A DNA stretch of 64,000 nucleotides from Camellia lanceoleosa (GCA_025200525.1 CM045767.1:121632346-121696345); one strand, 5' to 3'; counted from the stretch's first letter, positions 47,409 through 58,260 are shown. Program-made: numbers and translations. Notes: generated from the sequence alone by a model not told the origin.

Positions 47409-50127
47409 TGTAGACAGCGCCCGCGAGGGACCTCGCTACCGCTACAGTTCGGACTCCCCTGTTTTGTTTGTTGCGGTTCTTAATCTGAACCAAAGAGTCC
47501 AACTCTGGCAAATCGTTTGAGAAAACAGATTTTTTTGAAAAGTAGTGCCACATGGATCGCTTTGCGACATCTGTCGCCACCTAAATATTTTTAAAATGGG
47601 AAATTTAGGAAACCACGACTCGGTCAAGACCACGCGTGTCCGTCATCACCAAAGTTGTCTTGGCTCGGGAGCTTGGGTACGATCGGGGAAGGTCAGCTAT
47701 GAGCACCCCCTTTCGCCCGGTCCGAAGACCGGCCTCTACTAACCGTGATATCCGATTTTGAAAACATTACATGCTCTTATTCCAATTATTAGCCTAGAAT
47801 TACTATGTTATGCGCACAGCAAACAAGTATAGACTAGATTGCCTAATTTGGAAATAAACATTGCATATCCGTTCGTTTTGAAAGTGCTTTGGAATTTGCT
47901 ACTCGCAAGTAGGCTAAAACACGGATTTCAACGAGTTTTCCAACTCAAGCAATCCAACCTCCACCCACAGGCATTCAAACAGTTATATCACATAAGCAAC
48001 TAGTCGCATGGTAAGCCTACTATCATGTTAACATTCACACGCATGCGATATGCTAAAGCATAAATACTCACCTAGTACTCCGTGCCAAAACAATAAACTA
48101 GTTAGCAAACATGCATGCCCTAGTTCATGTTAGAGTGACTAATGCATCGCATACAGAATGTGATTAGGATAGGCTTGGCTAACCCTAAAATGGCATGTGA
48201 AATGCAATCATTTGATGCACGTATTCAAGTTGGATTTGAAGATACAATGCAGTTTGTATGATGTACCGAGCCCGACGCATGTCAACAAATGCATGGATGC
48301 ACGCATGCATTGCATAAGGTATGCTAAAATAAACGTGCCCTAATCTACCATCGTAAGCGGGTAAATAAAAGGGAAGAAAGACGTGGGGGTTGGAAGACAT
48401 GCACACCACTCACCCACACTTATTACAGATTTGCCCTCGCTCGAAGGGACCAAAAGAATAATACAAATTAATTAACTACGCAAGCTAATTAAATATTACA
48501 AATTAATTAATCTAAGAAAAATAGTAAACCGCCTCGGGGCGAGGGCTCAATGCATGCGCGCTCGGATTCCGCTTGGAATTGCACTGCCATGCCTAGCCTG
48601 CCTCTGTTTTACCTGCTTTGCTCCTCTTAAAACTGCCAAAGTCTCAGAAATGCCTCTCAGGACACTAGGGGATACCACCGGCTGGAGGAAATGACCACCG
48701 GCACTAGGATGTGGCCCATCGGCATAAAATATAACCATCGGCTGTTGATTGACTGCCGGTGGGCATTAAATGCTGCCGGCCGGCAATGAATTCCTGCAGA
48801 ACCTGCAACTCACAGCAACAGAGGGCAGAATCTGGCATGGCAATACTATTCAAGCTATATATGCACCAAACAAGTCCCTTATCATGTTTGCCACTCAAAG
48901 GGGCATATGTCTCGATTCTCGGTCCACCAATCACGCATTTCTATGCATGATGCCCAAAGAATCAAGTGTGCAATTTTCATGTCAAATGAAATGCAAACTA
49001 AACAATCAAAGAGCCCAATCCCCATCACCAAATCAAGGGACAAGGCATGCATGTCTATGTGTGCAATCCTAAGCATGTCAACTAGTATGCAACATGGGAT
49101 GCAAACAAGAATGCTAGTATGCAAACACACATCCAAGGCAAGCATGCAAACTAAGCAAAGGAGTGGACTTAAACATGGCTTAGGCAACTCCAAATAGGCC
49201 TAAAATCAGTGGCCAAAGTGCCTAAAAATGAAGACCAAAATGCACAAACTTATGCAAGCACTGATGGTCCAATACTTTAAGCATAATGGGGCAACTTTTA
49301 AACACATTTAAGAGAGCACAAATATGAACAGTTGGCATGCAAGTTAAGCTCTGAAATCATGTTATAAGAGGTGCCAAACCAACTCAAACAAGACAAACAA
49401 AAAGCATGCAATTGGCCCAAATACTTGAGGCAAGCCAAGAGGCATTGAACTACACTCGGCAAAACCTAACATGGCAAGACTTAAGCAACTAAAATCAGAG
49501 CTTTAGCACATAAAATCAAGCCCAAAGGACCACTTAGATGGCATCTAAATGGTTTGAATTCAAAGGCATGCACAATGGTCAAAACATAGGGCATACAACA
49601 CATGCTCTCAAAGCAACAAAGAGGCGACCAAGACAAGCATATGAGCATGCCAAAGGGACTGATATTACATGTTGGATGGTTCCAAACCACCAAAATGATG
49701 CAAGCAACACATGCTACACATTCACATACTTGAGGCCTACAAGCCCGACAAGCCACAAATGTAAAGAAGCTGTACTAAGCATGCCAAAATCAATCCAAAC
49801 AACTATGGACAGACCTAAAGCATGGCAAAATAAGCACAAAACATTCATAAGTCTAAGCCTAAATCATGCTTAAACAAAGGCTAACAACCTAAGGCATGTT
49901 AAGGGATCAAGGAGGCATTACATGGCAACTATACTTAACATGCATGGAGTACCAAAACCAACTTAATACAAAGTTATAACATGGCAATATAAGCATAAAA
50001 TACAGCCATGGCATGCTCAACACACACTTGAACATAGGCTTCCTTAAGAGACCAAAAATGGTCCCTTTCAAGGACAACAAGGAGAAGGGGTGGCCCTCCC
50101 CTTATGGAGACTTCAAAGCACCATCTC

Positions 50128-50159
50128 CACCACTGAAATCCCTCAAGATTTCAGTGGTG
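50128..50159. repeat. Hairpin conserved in the T1 LTR
   Basis: CACCACTGAAATC, loop CCTCAA, GATTTCAGTGGTG: a 13-bp perfect stem. It is the same element as S1 41967-42004, and the loop is identical. Confidence 0.88.
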
Positions 50160-50373
50160 AAGAGGCCCAAACACCAAAGTCTCGAAACTTGCACAAAATA
50201 GCACAAAAAGAGGCCTTACAAGGCCTAAGAGGGGTCAAACTTCCCCAAAGCACAAAACACTCTTAATAAACTATCAAGAGGACCTAAAAACAGAACTTTC
50301 TTGTATTAAACCCAAAAATAGCTCTAAGATAGGTAGAAATAGGATGCAAAAATGGGGTTAAAAGTACTAGTTT

Positions 50374-50378
50374 CTTAC
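50374..50378 (-). promoter_or_regulatory. Conserved splice-donor-like site in the LTR
   Basis: On the - strand AAGGGTAAGAAA, about 280 bp downstream of the TATA box. The equivalent GGGTAAG occurs in S1 (42225-42229) and in the partial LTR at 194-198. Splicing in the leader is plausible; no acceptor was assigned. Confidence 0.45.
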
Positions 50379-50655
50379 CCTTGTTGACCTTCTTCACAGA
50401 GGGTGCTCTTGTTGCCTCCTTAAGCTCCAATCCAGTCAAAAATATCAAGAACAAGCCCTTAGAACCTCAGTAGCCCAAGGAAGGTGAAGCACTAGGTGCT
50501 TGTGTGCAATAGTATGGACTAAAACACACACAAGACAACAAAGAGGGGAATGTATAGATATAGGATAGATATATGTCCTAAAGCCAAAACCAGAGCTCTT
50601 CTCCCTCTCCTCTCCAATTTTTCTAACCCTAGAACAAGGGAGAGAAGGCCCCCCT

Positions 50656-50661
50656 CTTATA
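50656..50661 (-). promoter_or_regulatory. T1 LTR TATA box
   Basis: On the - strand CCTCTATAAGAGG, followed by a pyrimidine-rich start region and CTAGGGTTAG. The G-box palindrome lies about 50 bp upstream of it. Confidence 0.65.
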
Positions 50662-50710
50662 GAGGAGGCAATCTTGTAATGCTTAACTAGTAAGCAAACA
50701 ACAGGGACAT

Positions 50711-50734
50711 CCCTCCATACACGTGTATGGAGGG
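50711..50734. promoter_or_regulatory. 24-bp G-box palindrome in T1 U3
   Basis: Perfect palindrome centred on ACACGTGT, identical in S1 even though the surrounding sequence differs. Its place just upstream of the TATA box suggests a transcription-factor site of the LTR promoter. Confidence 0.78.
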
Positions 50735-51131
50735 GAAGCAAATGCCAAACAGCTGTTTCAAAATATCTAAAAAAGCAGATGAACAGTAGTCGGCTAGCCA
50801 AAAATGTCATTTTGACAAAAATATTTGCCGGCCAACAAAAGAGTGCCGGCCAAGCAACATATATTGCCGGTGGCAAGAAAAACCAGCCGATGGCCTCTAG
50901 CTAGTGTCGGTGGTGTGTGGGGATGCCTCACAAGGCATTCTCTGCCCCTCCAAGGCAAAACACAAGTGTTTGGTGCAAAACTAGACACAAAAGCGATCGA
51001 GTTCGAGAGATCACGAGGCAAAGCGGCGTGGCGAGAACTCAGGAACTCCAAACAAACACAAACATGGATAATCCGAGTGTTCAAGCGGTGATGTCCAAGT
51101 CTTGAGGCGGTCAAAAATGGGGTGTCTCTGA

Positions 51132-51143
51132 TTTGCCCTCTTT
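51132..51143 (-). other. T1 polypurine tract
   Basis: On the - strand AAAGAGGGCAAA immediately before the LTR, a usual purine-rich primer tract for this lineage. Confidence 0.75.
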
Positions 51144-51559
51144 AACAGAACTCGAAAGTCATAACAATGATGGGAGTGAATGTCAAAGCCCAGAGACGAC
51201 CCATTTTTGACAAGGCCGAAGACTTGGACAAACATGCAAGACAAACAAGGTATGCGCCTGAAGGCAGGGGCGAAATGCAAAACAATGCAAGAAGCCGAGC
51301 ATAACTTATGATCATGCAAAGAAAGCTGTAATGAAGCACACATGCAACAGTTATAAGCTAGCATACACCAGACTACACTACAATGCAGAAAGGATGTAAG
51401 AGAATTATGTAATTCTCGATATGTCTCACTCAGAGGATACAATACCTGTGCGGCTCGTCCGGTTGCACCGGTCTCAAATGAACTGTACATACAATATCGT
51501 GCCTGAAAAGAAAACAAACTTAACAGGTATAATGTTGTTAGCAAAATGGTGGGATTGAA
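51144..51559. other. T1 spacer before the minisatellites
   Basis: Non-coding; no motif or repeat recognised. Confidence 0.5.
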
Positions 51560-52290
51560 CACATGTGAGTAAAGTAATGCACGCATGCACGCAATGTGTA
51601 TACATAAAAGAAATTTGAACACATGTAAGTAAAGCAATGCATACATGCACGCAATGTGTATATAAAGGAACTTGAACACATATCAGTAAAGCAATGCACA
51701 CGTGCACGCAATGTGTATATAAAGGAACTTGAACACATATCAGTAAAGCAATGCACACGTGCACGCAATGTGTATAAAAAGGAACTTGAACACAATGCAC
51801 ACGTGCACGCAATGTGTATATAAAGGAACTTGAACACATATCAGTAAAGCAATGCACACGTGCACGCAATGTGTATATAAAGGAACTTGAACACATATCA
51901 GTAAAGCAATGCACACGTGCACGCAATGTGTATAAAGAGAAACTTGAACACATATCAGTAAAGCAATGTACACGTGCACGCAATGTGTATAAAAAGGAAC
52001 TTGAACACATATAAGTAAAGGAATGCACACGTGCACGCAATGTGTATAAAAAGGAACTTGAACACATATAAGTAAAGCAATGCACACGTGCACGCAATGT
52101 GTATAAAAAGGAACTTGAACACATATCAGTAAAGCAATGCACACGTGCATGCAATGTGTATAAAAAGGAACTTGAACAAATATCAGTAAAGCAATGCACA
52201 CGTGCACACAATGTGTATATAAAGGAACTTGAACACATATCAGTAAAGCAATGCACACGTGCACGCAATGTGTATAAAAAGGAAGATGTA
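51560..52290. repeat. Minisatellite 1: ~57-bp units with CACGTG
   Basis: About twelve units built from AATGCACACGTGCACGCAAT, GTGTATAAAAAGGAACTTGA and ACACATATCAGTAAAGC. Units vary between TATATAAAGG and TATAAAAAGG. One unit near 51780-51800 is shortened. Because 57 is a multiple of 3, most units keep one frame open on each strand, which produces long artificial ORFs such as 51474-52625 (-). Confidence 0.95.
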
Positions 52291-52299
52291 AGACAATGC

Positions 52300-53250
52300 A
52301 AATGAGGCACGCATGCTGATGCAAATGAGGCATGCATGCCGATGAAAATGAGGCACACGTGCCGATGCAAATGAGGCACACGTGCCGATGAAAATGAGGC
52401 ACACGTGCCTATGGCGATGAGGAGGCACACGTGCCGACGCAAATGAGGCACACGTGCCAATGCAAATGAGGAGGCACACGTGCCGATGAAAACGGGGCAC
52501 ACGTGCCAATCCAAAGTGAGGAGGCAGACGTGACGATGAAAATGGGGCACACGTGCCAATGCGAATGGGGAGGCACACGTGCCGATGCTAGTAAGGCACA
52601 CATGCCTATAGGAACGAAGAGGCACACGTGCCTATGAAAGTGAGGAGGCACACGTGCCGATGAAAACGGGGCACACGTGCCAATGTAAATGGGGAGGCAC
52701 ACGTGCCGATACTAGTGAGCCACATGTGCCTATGGGAACGAGGAGGCACACGTGCCTATGAAAGCGGGGCATACGTGACTATGCAAAACGGGGCACACGT
52801 GCCTATGTAAACGAGGAGGCACACGTGCCTACGAAAGCGGGGCACACGTGCCTATGCAAAACGGGGCACACGTGCCTATGTAAACGAGGAGGCACACGTG
52901 CCTATGAAAACGGGGCACACGTGCCAATGCGAAACAGGGCACACGTGCCTATGTAAACGAGGAGGCACTCGTGCCTATGAAAGCAGGGCACACATGCCTA
53001 TGCGAGTGAGGAGGCACACGTGCCTATGAAAACAAGGCATACGTGCCTATGAAAACGGGGCACACGTGCCAATGCGAAACAGGGCACACGTGCCTATGTA
53101 AACGAAGAGGCACACGTGCCTATGAAAGCGGGGCACACGTGCCTATGCGAGTGAGGAGGCACACGTGCCAATGAAAACGAGGCACACGTGCCAATGAAAA
53201 CGAGGCACACGTACCAATGAAGACGAGGCACACGTGCCTATGAAAACGAG
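52300..53250. repeat. Minisatellite 2: ~20-27-bp units GAGGCACACGTGCC
   Basis: About forty units of the form (G)GGCACACGTGCC(T/G/A)ATG(A/C)AAA(A/G)(C/T)G, alternating between single and GAGGAGG-prefixed forms. Higher-order groups of several units recur (for example 52790-52900 and 53030-53140). Nearly every unit has the G-box core CACGTG. Rare units have CATGTG or TCGTGC. Confidence 0.95.
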
Positions 53251-53254
53251 AAAT

Positions 53255-53520
53255 GATGCAAGTGTGACACGCATGCCACATGGAATGGAAAATGATATAA
53301 ACAATGCTTAATGAAACAAATGGGACACGCATGCCTCATAAGAATGTAAAATGATGTAAGTGTGACACACATGCCACACGGAATGTAAAACAACACAAGT
53401 GTGACACGCATGCCACACGAAATGTAAAACAATGCAAGTGTGACACACATGCCACACGAAATATAAAACAATGCTAGTGTGACACGCATGCCACACGAAA
53501 TGTAAAACAACGCAAATGAA
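53255..53520. repeat. Minisatellite 3: ~39-bp units
   Basis: Six to seven units of GTGTGACACGCATGCCACAC plus GAAATGTAAAACAATGCAA. The phrase ACACGCATGCC resembles minisatellite 2 (ACACGTGCC), and the two may share an origin. The CACGTG core is absent. Confidence 0.9.
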
Positions 53521-54076
53521 CTCGTGTGCGCGACAATGCACGTTCTTTCTTTTTGAAATGCATGATAATGCAAAACAAGGAGATGCACGACAACACGAAT
53601 GATGTGCGAGGCGATGTATGTATTGAGGTGCATGACAATGCATGACAACGCTTGTAATAAAATGCGTGACAATGCATGAGGGATGTGCATGACGGCGCGA
53701 CGCAACGCACCGTACAATATAATGAATGCATGCAACACACGCGGGGCAACTTTTGAATCTTGTAAATGGCAAAAGGATACAAAAGGATACAACATTGCGT
53801 GAATTTGAGTGCCACGCACAGAAGACACGGTCCGAGGTCAAAACGGAGACCGATTGAGCGTCGGAGATACACTTTCTTGCACTTTCTTGGGCCATGAAGA
53901 CCAGAAACCACTCATATTGCCTAAACAAGGCTGTGGGAACATCACTGGCTGGGCTAGGAGGCCACCGGCTGAAAATAAATTCCATCGGCACAATATTCTG
54001 CCGACCGGCACAAAATGTTGCCGGCCAGGCAAAGATTCTTGAGTCGAGGCGGTCGACTTTTCGCTTCAGGTGTTTT
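53521..54076. other. Spacer between minisatellite 3 and the antisense promoter
   Basis: 53521-53710 is rich in ATGCATGACAA-type phrases, a decayed repeat. 53930-54040 shares GCCGACCGGCA/TGCCGGCC phrases with the LTRs (compare 40600 and 48770). No gene. Confidence 0.5.
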
Positions 54077-54146
54077 AAAATAGGGTTTCTAAACCCTATT
54101 TTCTTATTTCCCCTCCACCGAAAACCATCTCTCTCTCTCTCTCTAG
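54077..54146 (+). promoter_or_regulatory. Promoter-like region of the T1 antisense gene
   Basis: A perfect inverted repeat AAAATAGGGTTT CT AAACCCTATTTT (54077-54102) contains two facing telo-boxes. A pyrimidine tract with (TC)n at 54129-54144 follows, 300 bp before the ATG. This is the usual makeup of a plant gene start (telo-box plus Y patch). G1 and G2 have comparable sites at their antisense genes. Confidence 0.6.
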
Positions 54147-54446
54147 AGCCTTTTTCTCTCCTCATTTCCTCATTTCTTTGCGTTCTCGCGCTTTTTCTGG
54201 CGTTCGATTCGCGAAGTTCATCGCGTTTCGGACATTTTCGACCGATTGAAATTTCATTTCGGCGCTCCCTTTGCTATTTCCGCCTTTTTGGGACTTGTTC
54301 CCCTCGGTTTGCTCTTCATTTCCATACCTTTTTCCCATCCCGACCTTTCCGGCCATTTTCCACCTTCCTGGGGGTTGACTTTTCAGTTGACTCTTCGTAT
54401 TCTGACCCGATTTTCATCCCTCGACCATTTTCCCATCATTCTCGAT

Positions 54447-56716
54447 ATGGCCGACAACATTCCACGTGGTGGGACTCCCTCGGATCACGAGATGGATCCC
54501 GAGGTCGAGCTCCTCCCGTTGACGGCGCCCTTCGACGGCGACCTCTTTGGCGATTCGGAGCTTCGATATGGCGTTGGATCTGAGCTCTTGCTACGAGCAC
54601 ATCTCCTCCCTATCTTAACCTTCTTTCTCTACTTTATTTTACTGATGTAGAATGTTTGTGCATTCTTTAATTGCTTAGTTCAGCGTTTGCACCTTGCACT
54701 AGCCTTGAACCATTCAAACCACCCGCACAAATTTTCACCAGATAAAAACTTTGCGCATGCCAAAACTTACACAAACCGTTGACGCACACATTGTAGTTGG
54801 CATTAAACACAGGCAATTGTTATCTGAATCTGAAAAACCGCGTACCATTTTGCGATTTTTGCCACATTCAACATTTTTTTATATTGTTGTTTGTTACTTG
54901 TTTTAGCAGGAGATTCTATACCATCTGGGTTGGGAACAACATTGCTTCGAGATATCGTCCGCGGCTTTCGTATGCGAGGACTCTCGGGCTCACGACATGC
55001 AGACCTCTTCTTGCATACTGGTGGAGAGGTGGGGACACCACCGATTTGTTTCACTGTCTGCGGCAAGGGACATAGCGATGACCCTTTACGATTTCTCGAT
55101 GCTCACGGGCATCGGGGTAGGTGATCCGATCCCTTGACATTGACATGGATGAGTGGACGCGGCTCGGGTCTACTTACTTGGCGCATTACGCCTCTACGCG
55201 CCACAGCTTCATCCGGTACTCTGGTTCGAGTGCGATTCTAGGTCGGCCCTCCTCGTTAATCTGACCGATGACCCGAGCGTGAGATATGCTTGACTTCCTT
55301 ATGTTCTGTTTGGGGCGACTATCTTCGCCGGCAAGGCGCGAACATAGTCTCTCTGCCTTCTCGGCGCACTAGTGGATATCGAAGACGATACGCATTATGG
55401 CGGGGTGGCGCCGCTCTGCACCCTTTATGGATATATGAGCTCGACCTCCGCGGCGGTGAGCGATTGCTTTCGGGGATTCTTGGCGTGCTTGGGAGGTACA
55501 TTTCTTTTACGCATTTCATTTCCGTTCTTTATTTTACGTACTCTTCTGCTTTGCACTTTGTAGTTTGCTTTACACTTCTTTGTATCTGTACACCAGCACA
55601 TACATATCTGCTTTACCTTGTGTACTGCTTTGTACACTCTGCACAATACTCTGCGTAACACGCTTCACCGCACTTCACGCTAATACCTCTGCACAACACT
55701 ACTACTTTCTGCTATTACGCAATACGCATTACTGCGATAAATGCACTGGTATTTATCTTGCAGTTGTGGGTTTAAGCCTACTTTCCTAGGCTCGCTCCTG
55801 TGCCCGATGCAGAGACCCCTCTGGTCGTCCCCTTTTCACGTCACTTTGACGGGAGATGCACCCGGAGGCCGCGGGAGACATTCAGCTTCTTTCGCCGCTA
55901 CTTCGACACCATCACCCCTGCCGAGGTATGTTTTACTTACAGTTCATTTAAGCTTCGTCTTTCCACTGTATATTTGCAATATCAGTAGGTAACAAACTGT
56001 ATTTCCATTTCAGATCACCTAGCGGCCGTGGGCTCCACTGCCAGCGATGATGAGAGATCGGTTACTTGATCTTGATGAGACCTCGCGTTCGGATTTTGCT
56101 TGAGGCCCGATGCAGCCGGGCTTAGTACAGGTGGCGTTTCTTGTGCGGACCTAGGCTTACGGCGAGATAGTCGGTGCACCCTCACGAGCACATGTGGGAT
56201 CTGAGAGGTTGATCTTGGTGATGGCGGACTACACCATCGGTGGGAAGGCGCGATTTACTGGCGGTGATTACTCGAATCGTCCGGACCTTTATTATCGACC
56301 TCGGCGGCCACGAGCGAGAAAAAAGACTGCGGCGCCCGGTAGCTGGGCGAAGCGAGTTGGAGGGAGGCGAGGGCTGAGTCCGTGGCGAGGTGGGGTTCGG
56401 CGGCGAAGGTCGGTTGGCTGATACGCCCGCTTCATTGACTTTCTGAGGGCCGGATGGGGCGACCTACCAGATCCCCTTTGCTCCTCCACCGGCTGATCAC
56501 GAGCTTGTCGGTGTCCCCGACTTGCCTCCGGTGTGTATTACTGCATTTTTGTATAGTCATTTCACTTCAGTTTATTTGATATTCCACAGAATATTGATGT
56601 ATCTGATACTTTTGCAGGCGTCTTCTGGGTACACCCGGCAGTCATTGGAGATGAATGCCTCCATGATGGGGATGCTACAGCGGACATTCGACTTCCTAGC
56701 CCTCTACAGCATTCCG
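54447..56716 (+). pseudogene. Plant mobile domain (PMD) protein gene, antisense to T1, multi-exon
   Basis: ATG at 54447 gives MADNIPRGGTPSDHEMDPEV. Exon 2 (about 54910-55495) has ILVERWGHHRFVSLSARDI, AMTLYDFSMLTGIGVGDPIP, ARVYLLGALRLY, YVLFGATIFAGK and DDTHYGGVAPLCTLYGYM, the typical order of PMD proteins. Exon 3 (55764-55925) has VPDAETPLVVPFSRHFDGRC and SFFRRYFDTITPAE. Exon 4 (56014-56530) has RPWAPLPAMMRDRLLDLDE and MADYTIGGKARFTGGDYSN. Exon 5 (56618-56716) has TRQSLEMNASMMGMLQRTF. Introns 2-5 have GT-AG ends. Stops and frame changes (PIP*H*HG; KART*SL; DFA*GP) indicate decay. PMD proteins occur both as host regulators and inside transposons; the role here is unknown. Later exons, to about 57220, were not resolved. 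Confidence 0.72.
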
Positions 56717-58149
56717 GTATGTTCTTCCTAACCACCGCCTCGAACTATATACAAACTGCTTTACATAATCTGATGCATAACACAACATCTGATAAACTAC
56801 TCAAGGCATCTGATACCTGCGATTCACTTTGCACCGGCATTCACACATGCTTGCTCATACATTGCATTACGCAGCGATTCACTTGCTCACGGCATTCACA
56901 CCTTTGTACTCATACATTGCATTACGCGATTCACTTCTGATGACGATGTATTTGCCTTTCTTGCTTTTTTTTGACCTCCTTCGATTCCTCCGTGGGTGGC
57001 GCTCGATTGACCTCCTTTCTACGGGATGGCGAGTGTATCCTCGCACTAGAGGCGCACTCATGTCGAGGAAGCGACTCGCGAGCTCGATTCAGGCGATGAG
57101 TCTGAAGCGAAGCAGGCGGAGAGGCCGGTGATGGCTCGGACTCGAGCTCGGGAGGCGATACCCTGGTGGTGCCCCTTGATGGCGCTCTGGACCTTCGTCT
57201 AGGAAGAGGACGAGACAGTTAATGACCCGGAGCCATTTTTGGCATTTGATCTGATTTTCTTTGTTTTCTTTTTCTTTTCCTTTTTGCATTTTCCTTTTGT
57301 TAGTAGTTAGGGTACTTTTGTCTTTGCTTGAAGTGATTTTTGTTTCCCAAAACTTATGTACTTGAAAAGATGATATGAAATGAAACAAACTTTTTGTCTG
57401 AAAAAGTATTTACATTCGTGTATATTTCATACCTTGCACTGTATTGCATCATATTACACCTCAAATGTAAATGATCTTGATCTGTTGTCTGAAAATTGAG
57501 CACTTGCACTATGGTAATCGGATAACCAACCAACTAACAGTAAATAACTCATACAAACCACTACTCAAACTGAATAATACAGCCCATACTCTATTGGGGA
57601 TTGATGCGCATCTGACCCATATCTGATACTCGGTTCATTACGCAGACAAACCACAACAAATAACCCAATCTGACAAGACGGATCGCAAAACTAACACGGT
57701 TGCAGTTGAAACACACTCGGATGTCCCAAATTTTCCCTTTTCTTCTCTTGCTCCCCACGAATGTAGAGAATGGCACAGCATTCTGAGCACAAGGGATTTT
57801 TCGAAATAAGGAAGGGTTTTCAACCAGTGTATCGAGCCTACCACAGAACACAACAAGACAGACTTAAACAAAGAAACAAGAGGCACGCGACCTAAACAAA
57901 ACGAGATACACTCGGAAAAGACTCAAAGCCAAAATCGAGACCGACAGATCAAAAGACACGACACACGGACATGTTCACGAAAAGACCTCAAATCTCGAGG
58001 AGCCAATTCCTCCGGGTATTATTCCTACCCTTTTTGATTTGTGATACTCACATCACTCGGCCCTCAGGCTCGGTTTTTCTCTTAAAACCCTTTTCTCACT
58101 TTTCTCTCAACTTATTCCTCTCTATTCTTTATTCTCTCATTTTTCATCC

Positions 58150-58260
58150 CTCCCCAGAGTGGTTGATAGGTAAACAAGAGGTTGTGGGTTCACGCCCAGC
58201 ACTGTTAGCTCACGGGTATTCCTTCTGGTGAATAGAGCGCCTTTCCGGCAAGTATGTTAA
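58150..58260 (+). other. Possible Pol III A/B-box pair (SINE-like head)
   Basis: AGTGGTTGATAGGTAAAC resembles an A box, and GTGGGTTCACGCCC, about 25 bp on, resembles a B box, as in tRNA-derived plant SINEs. No cloverleaf, tail or duplication was found. Confidence 0.3.

Larger units (their letters stand above)
47409..51131 (-). repeat. T1 3' LTR (3.72 kb)
   Basis: The + strand starts TGTAGACAGCGCCC and ends GGGGTGTCTCTGA, where TGTCTACA is expected, so the LTR lost its 5' TG. It is nearly identical to 62025-64000 over most of the compared 2 kb, except for a cluster of differences in the first ~240 bp. It is rich in CATGC motifs. On the - strand it holds a G-box palindrome, a TATA box, a splice donor and a hairpin. 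ORFs inside it match nothing recognised. Confidence 0.92.

Noticed and set aside
48882..49197. ORFs repeated at 48882-49197 and 63521-63836
   Set aside because: They recur only because the two T1 LTRs are near-identical; no domain, and both strands are open.
51474..52625. 383-codon minus-strand ORF as a repetitive protein gene
   Set aside because: It follows directly from a 57-bp tandem unit without stops; parallel ORFs exist in other frames, and it has no start context or domain.
53255..53520. 39-bp repeats as a CRISPR array
   Set aside because: No spacers between units and no cas genes; it is a minisatellite.
54246..54446. Upstream extension of the PMD protein
   Set aside because: It would need a TTG start; the in-frame ATG at 54447 begins the family-like sequence.
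58150..58230. A tRNA gene
   Set aside because: The box-like motifs are present but acceptor and anticodon stems do not form.
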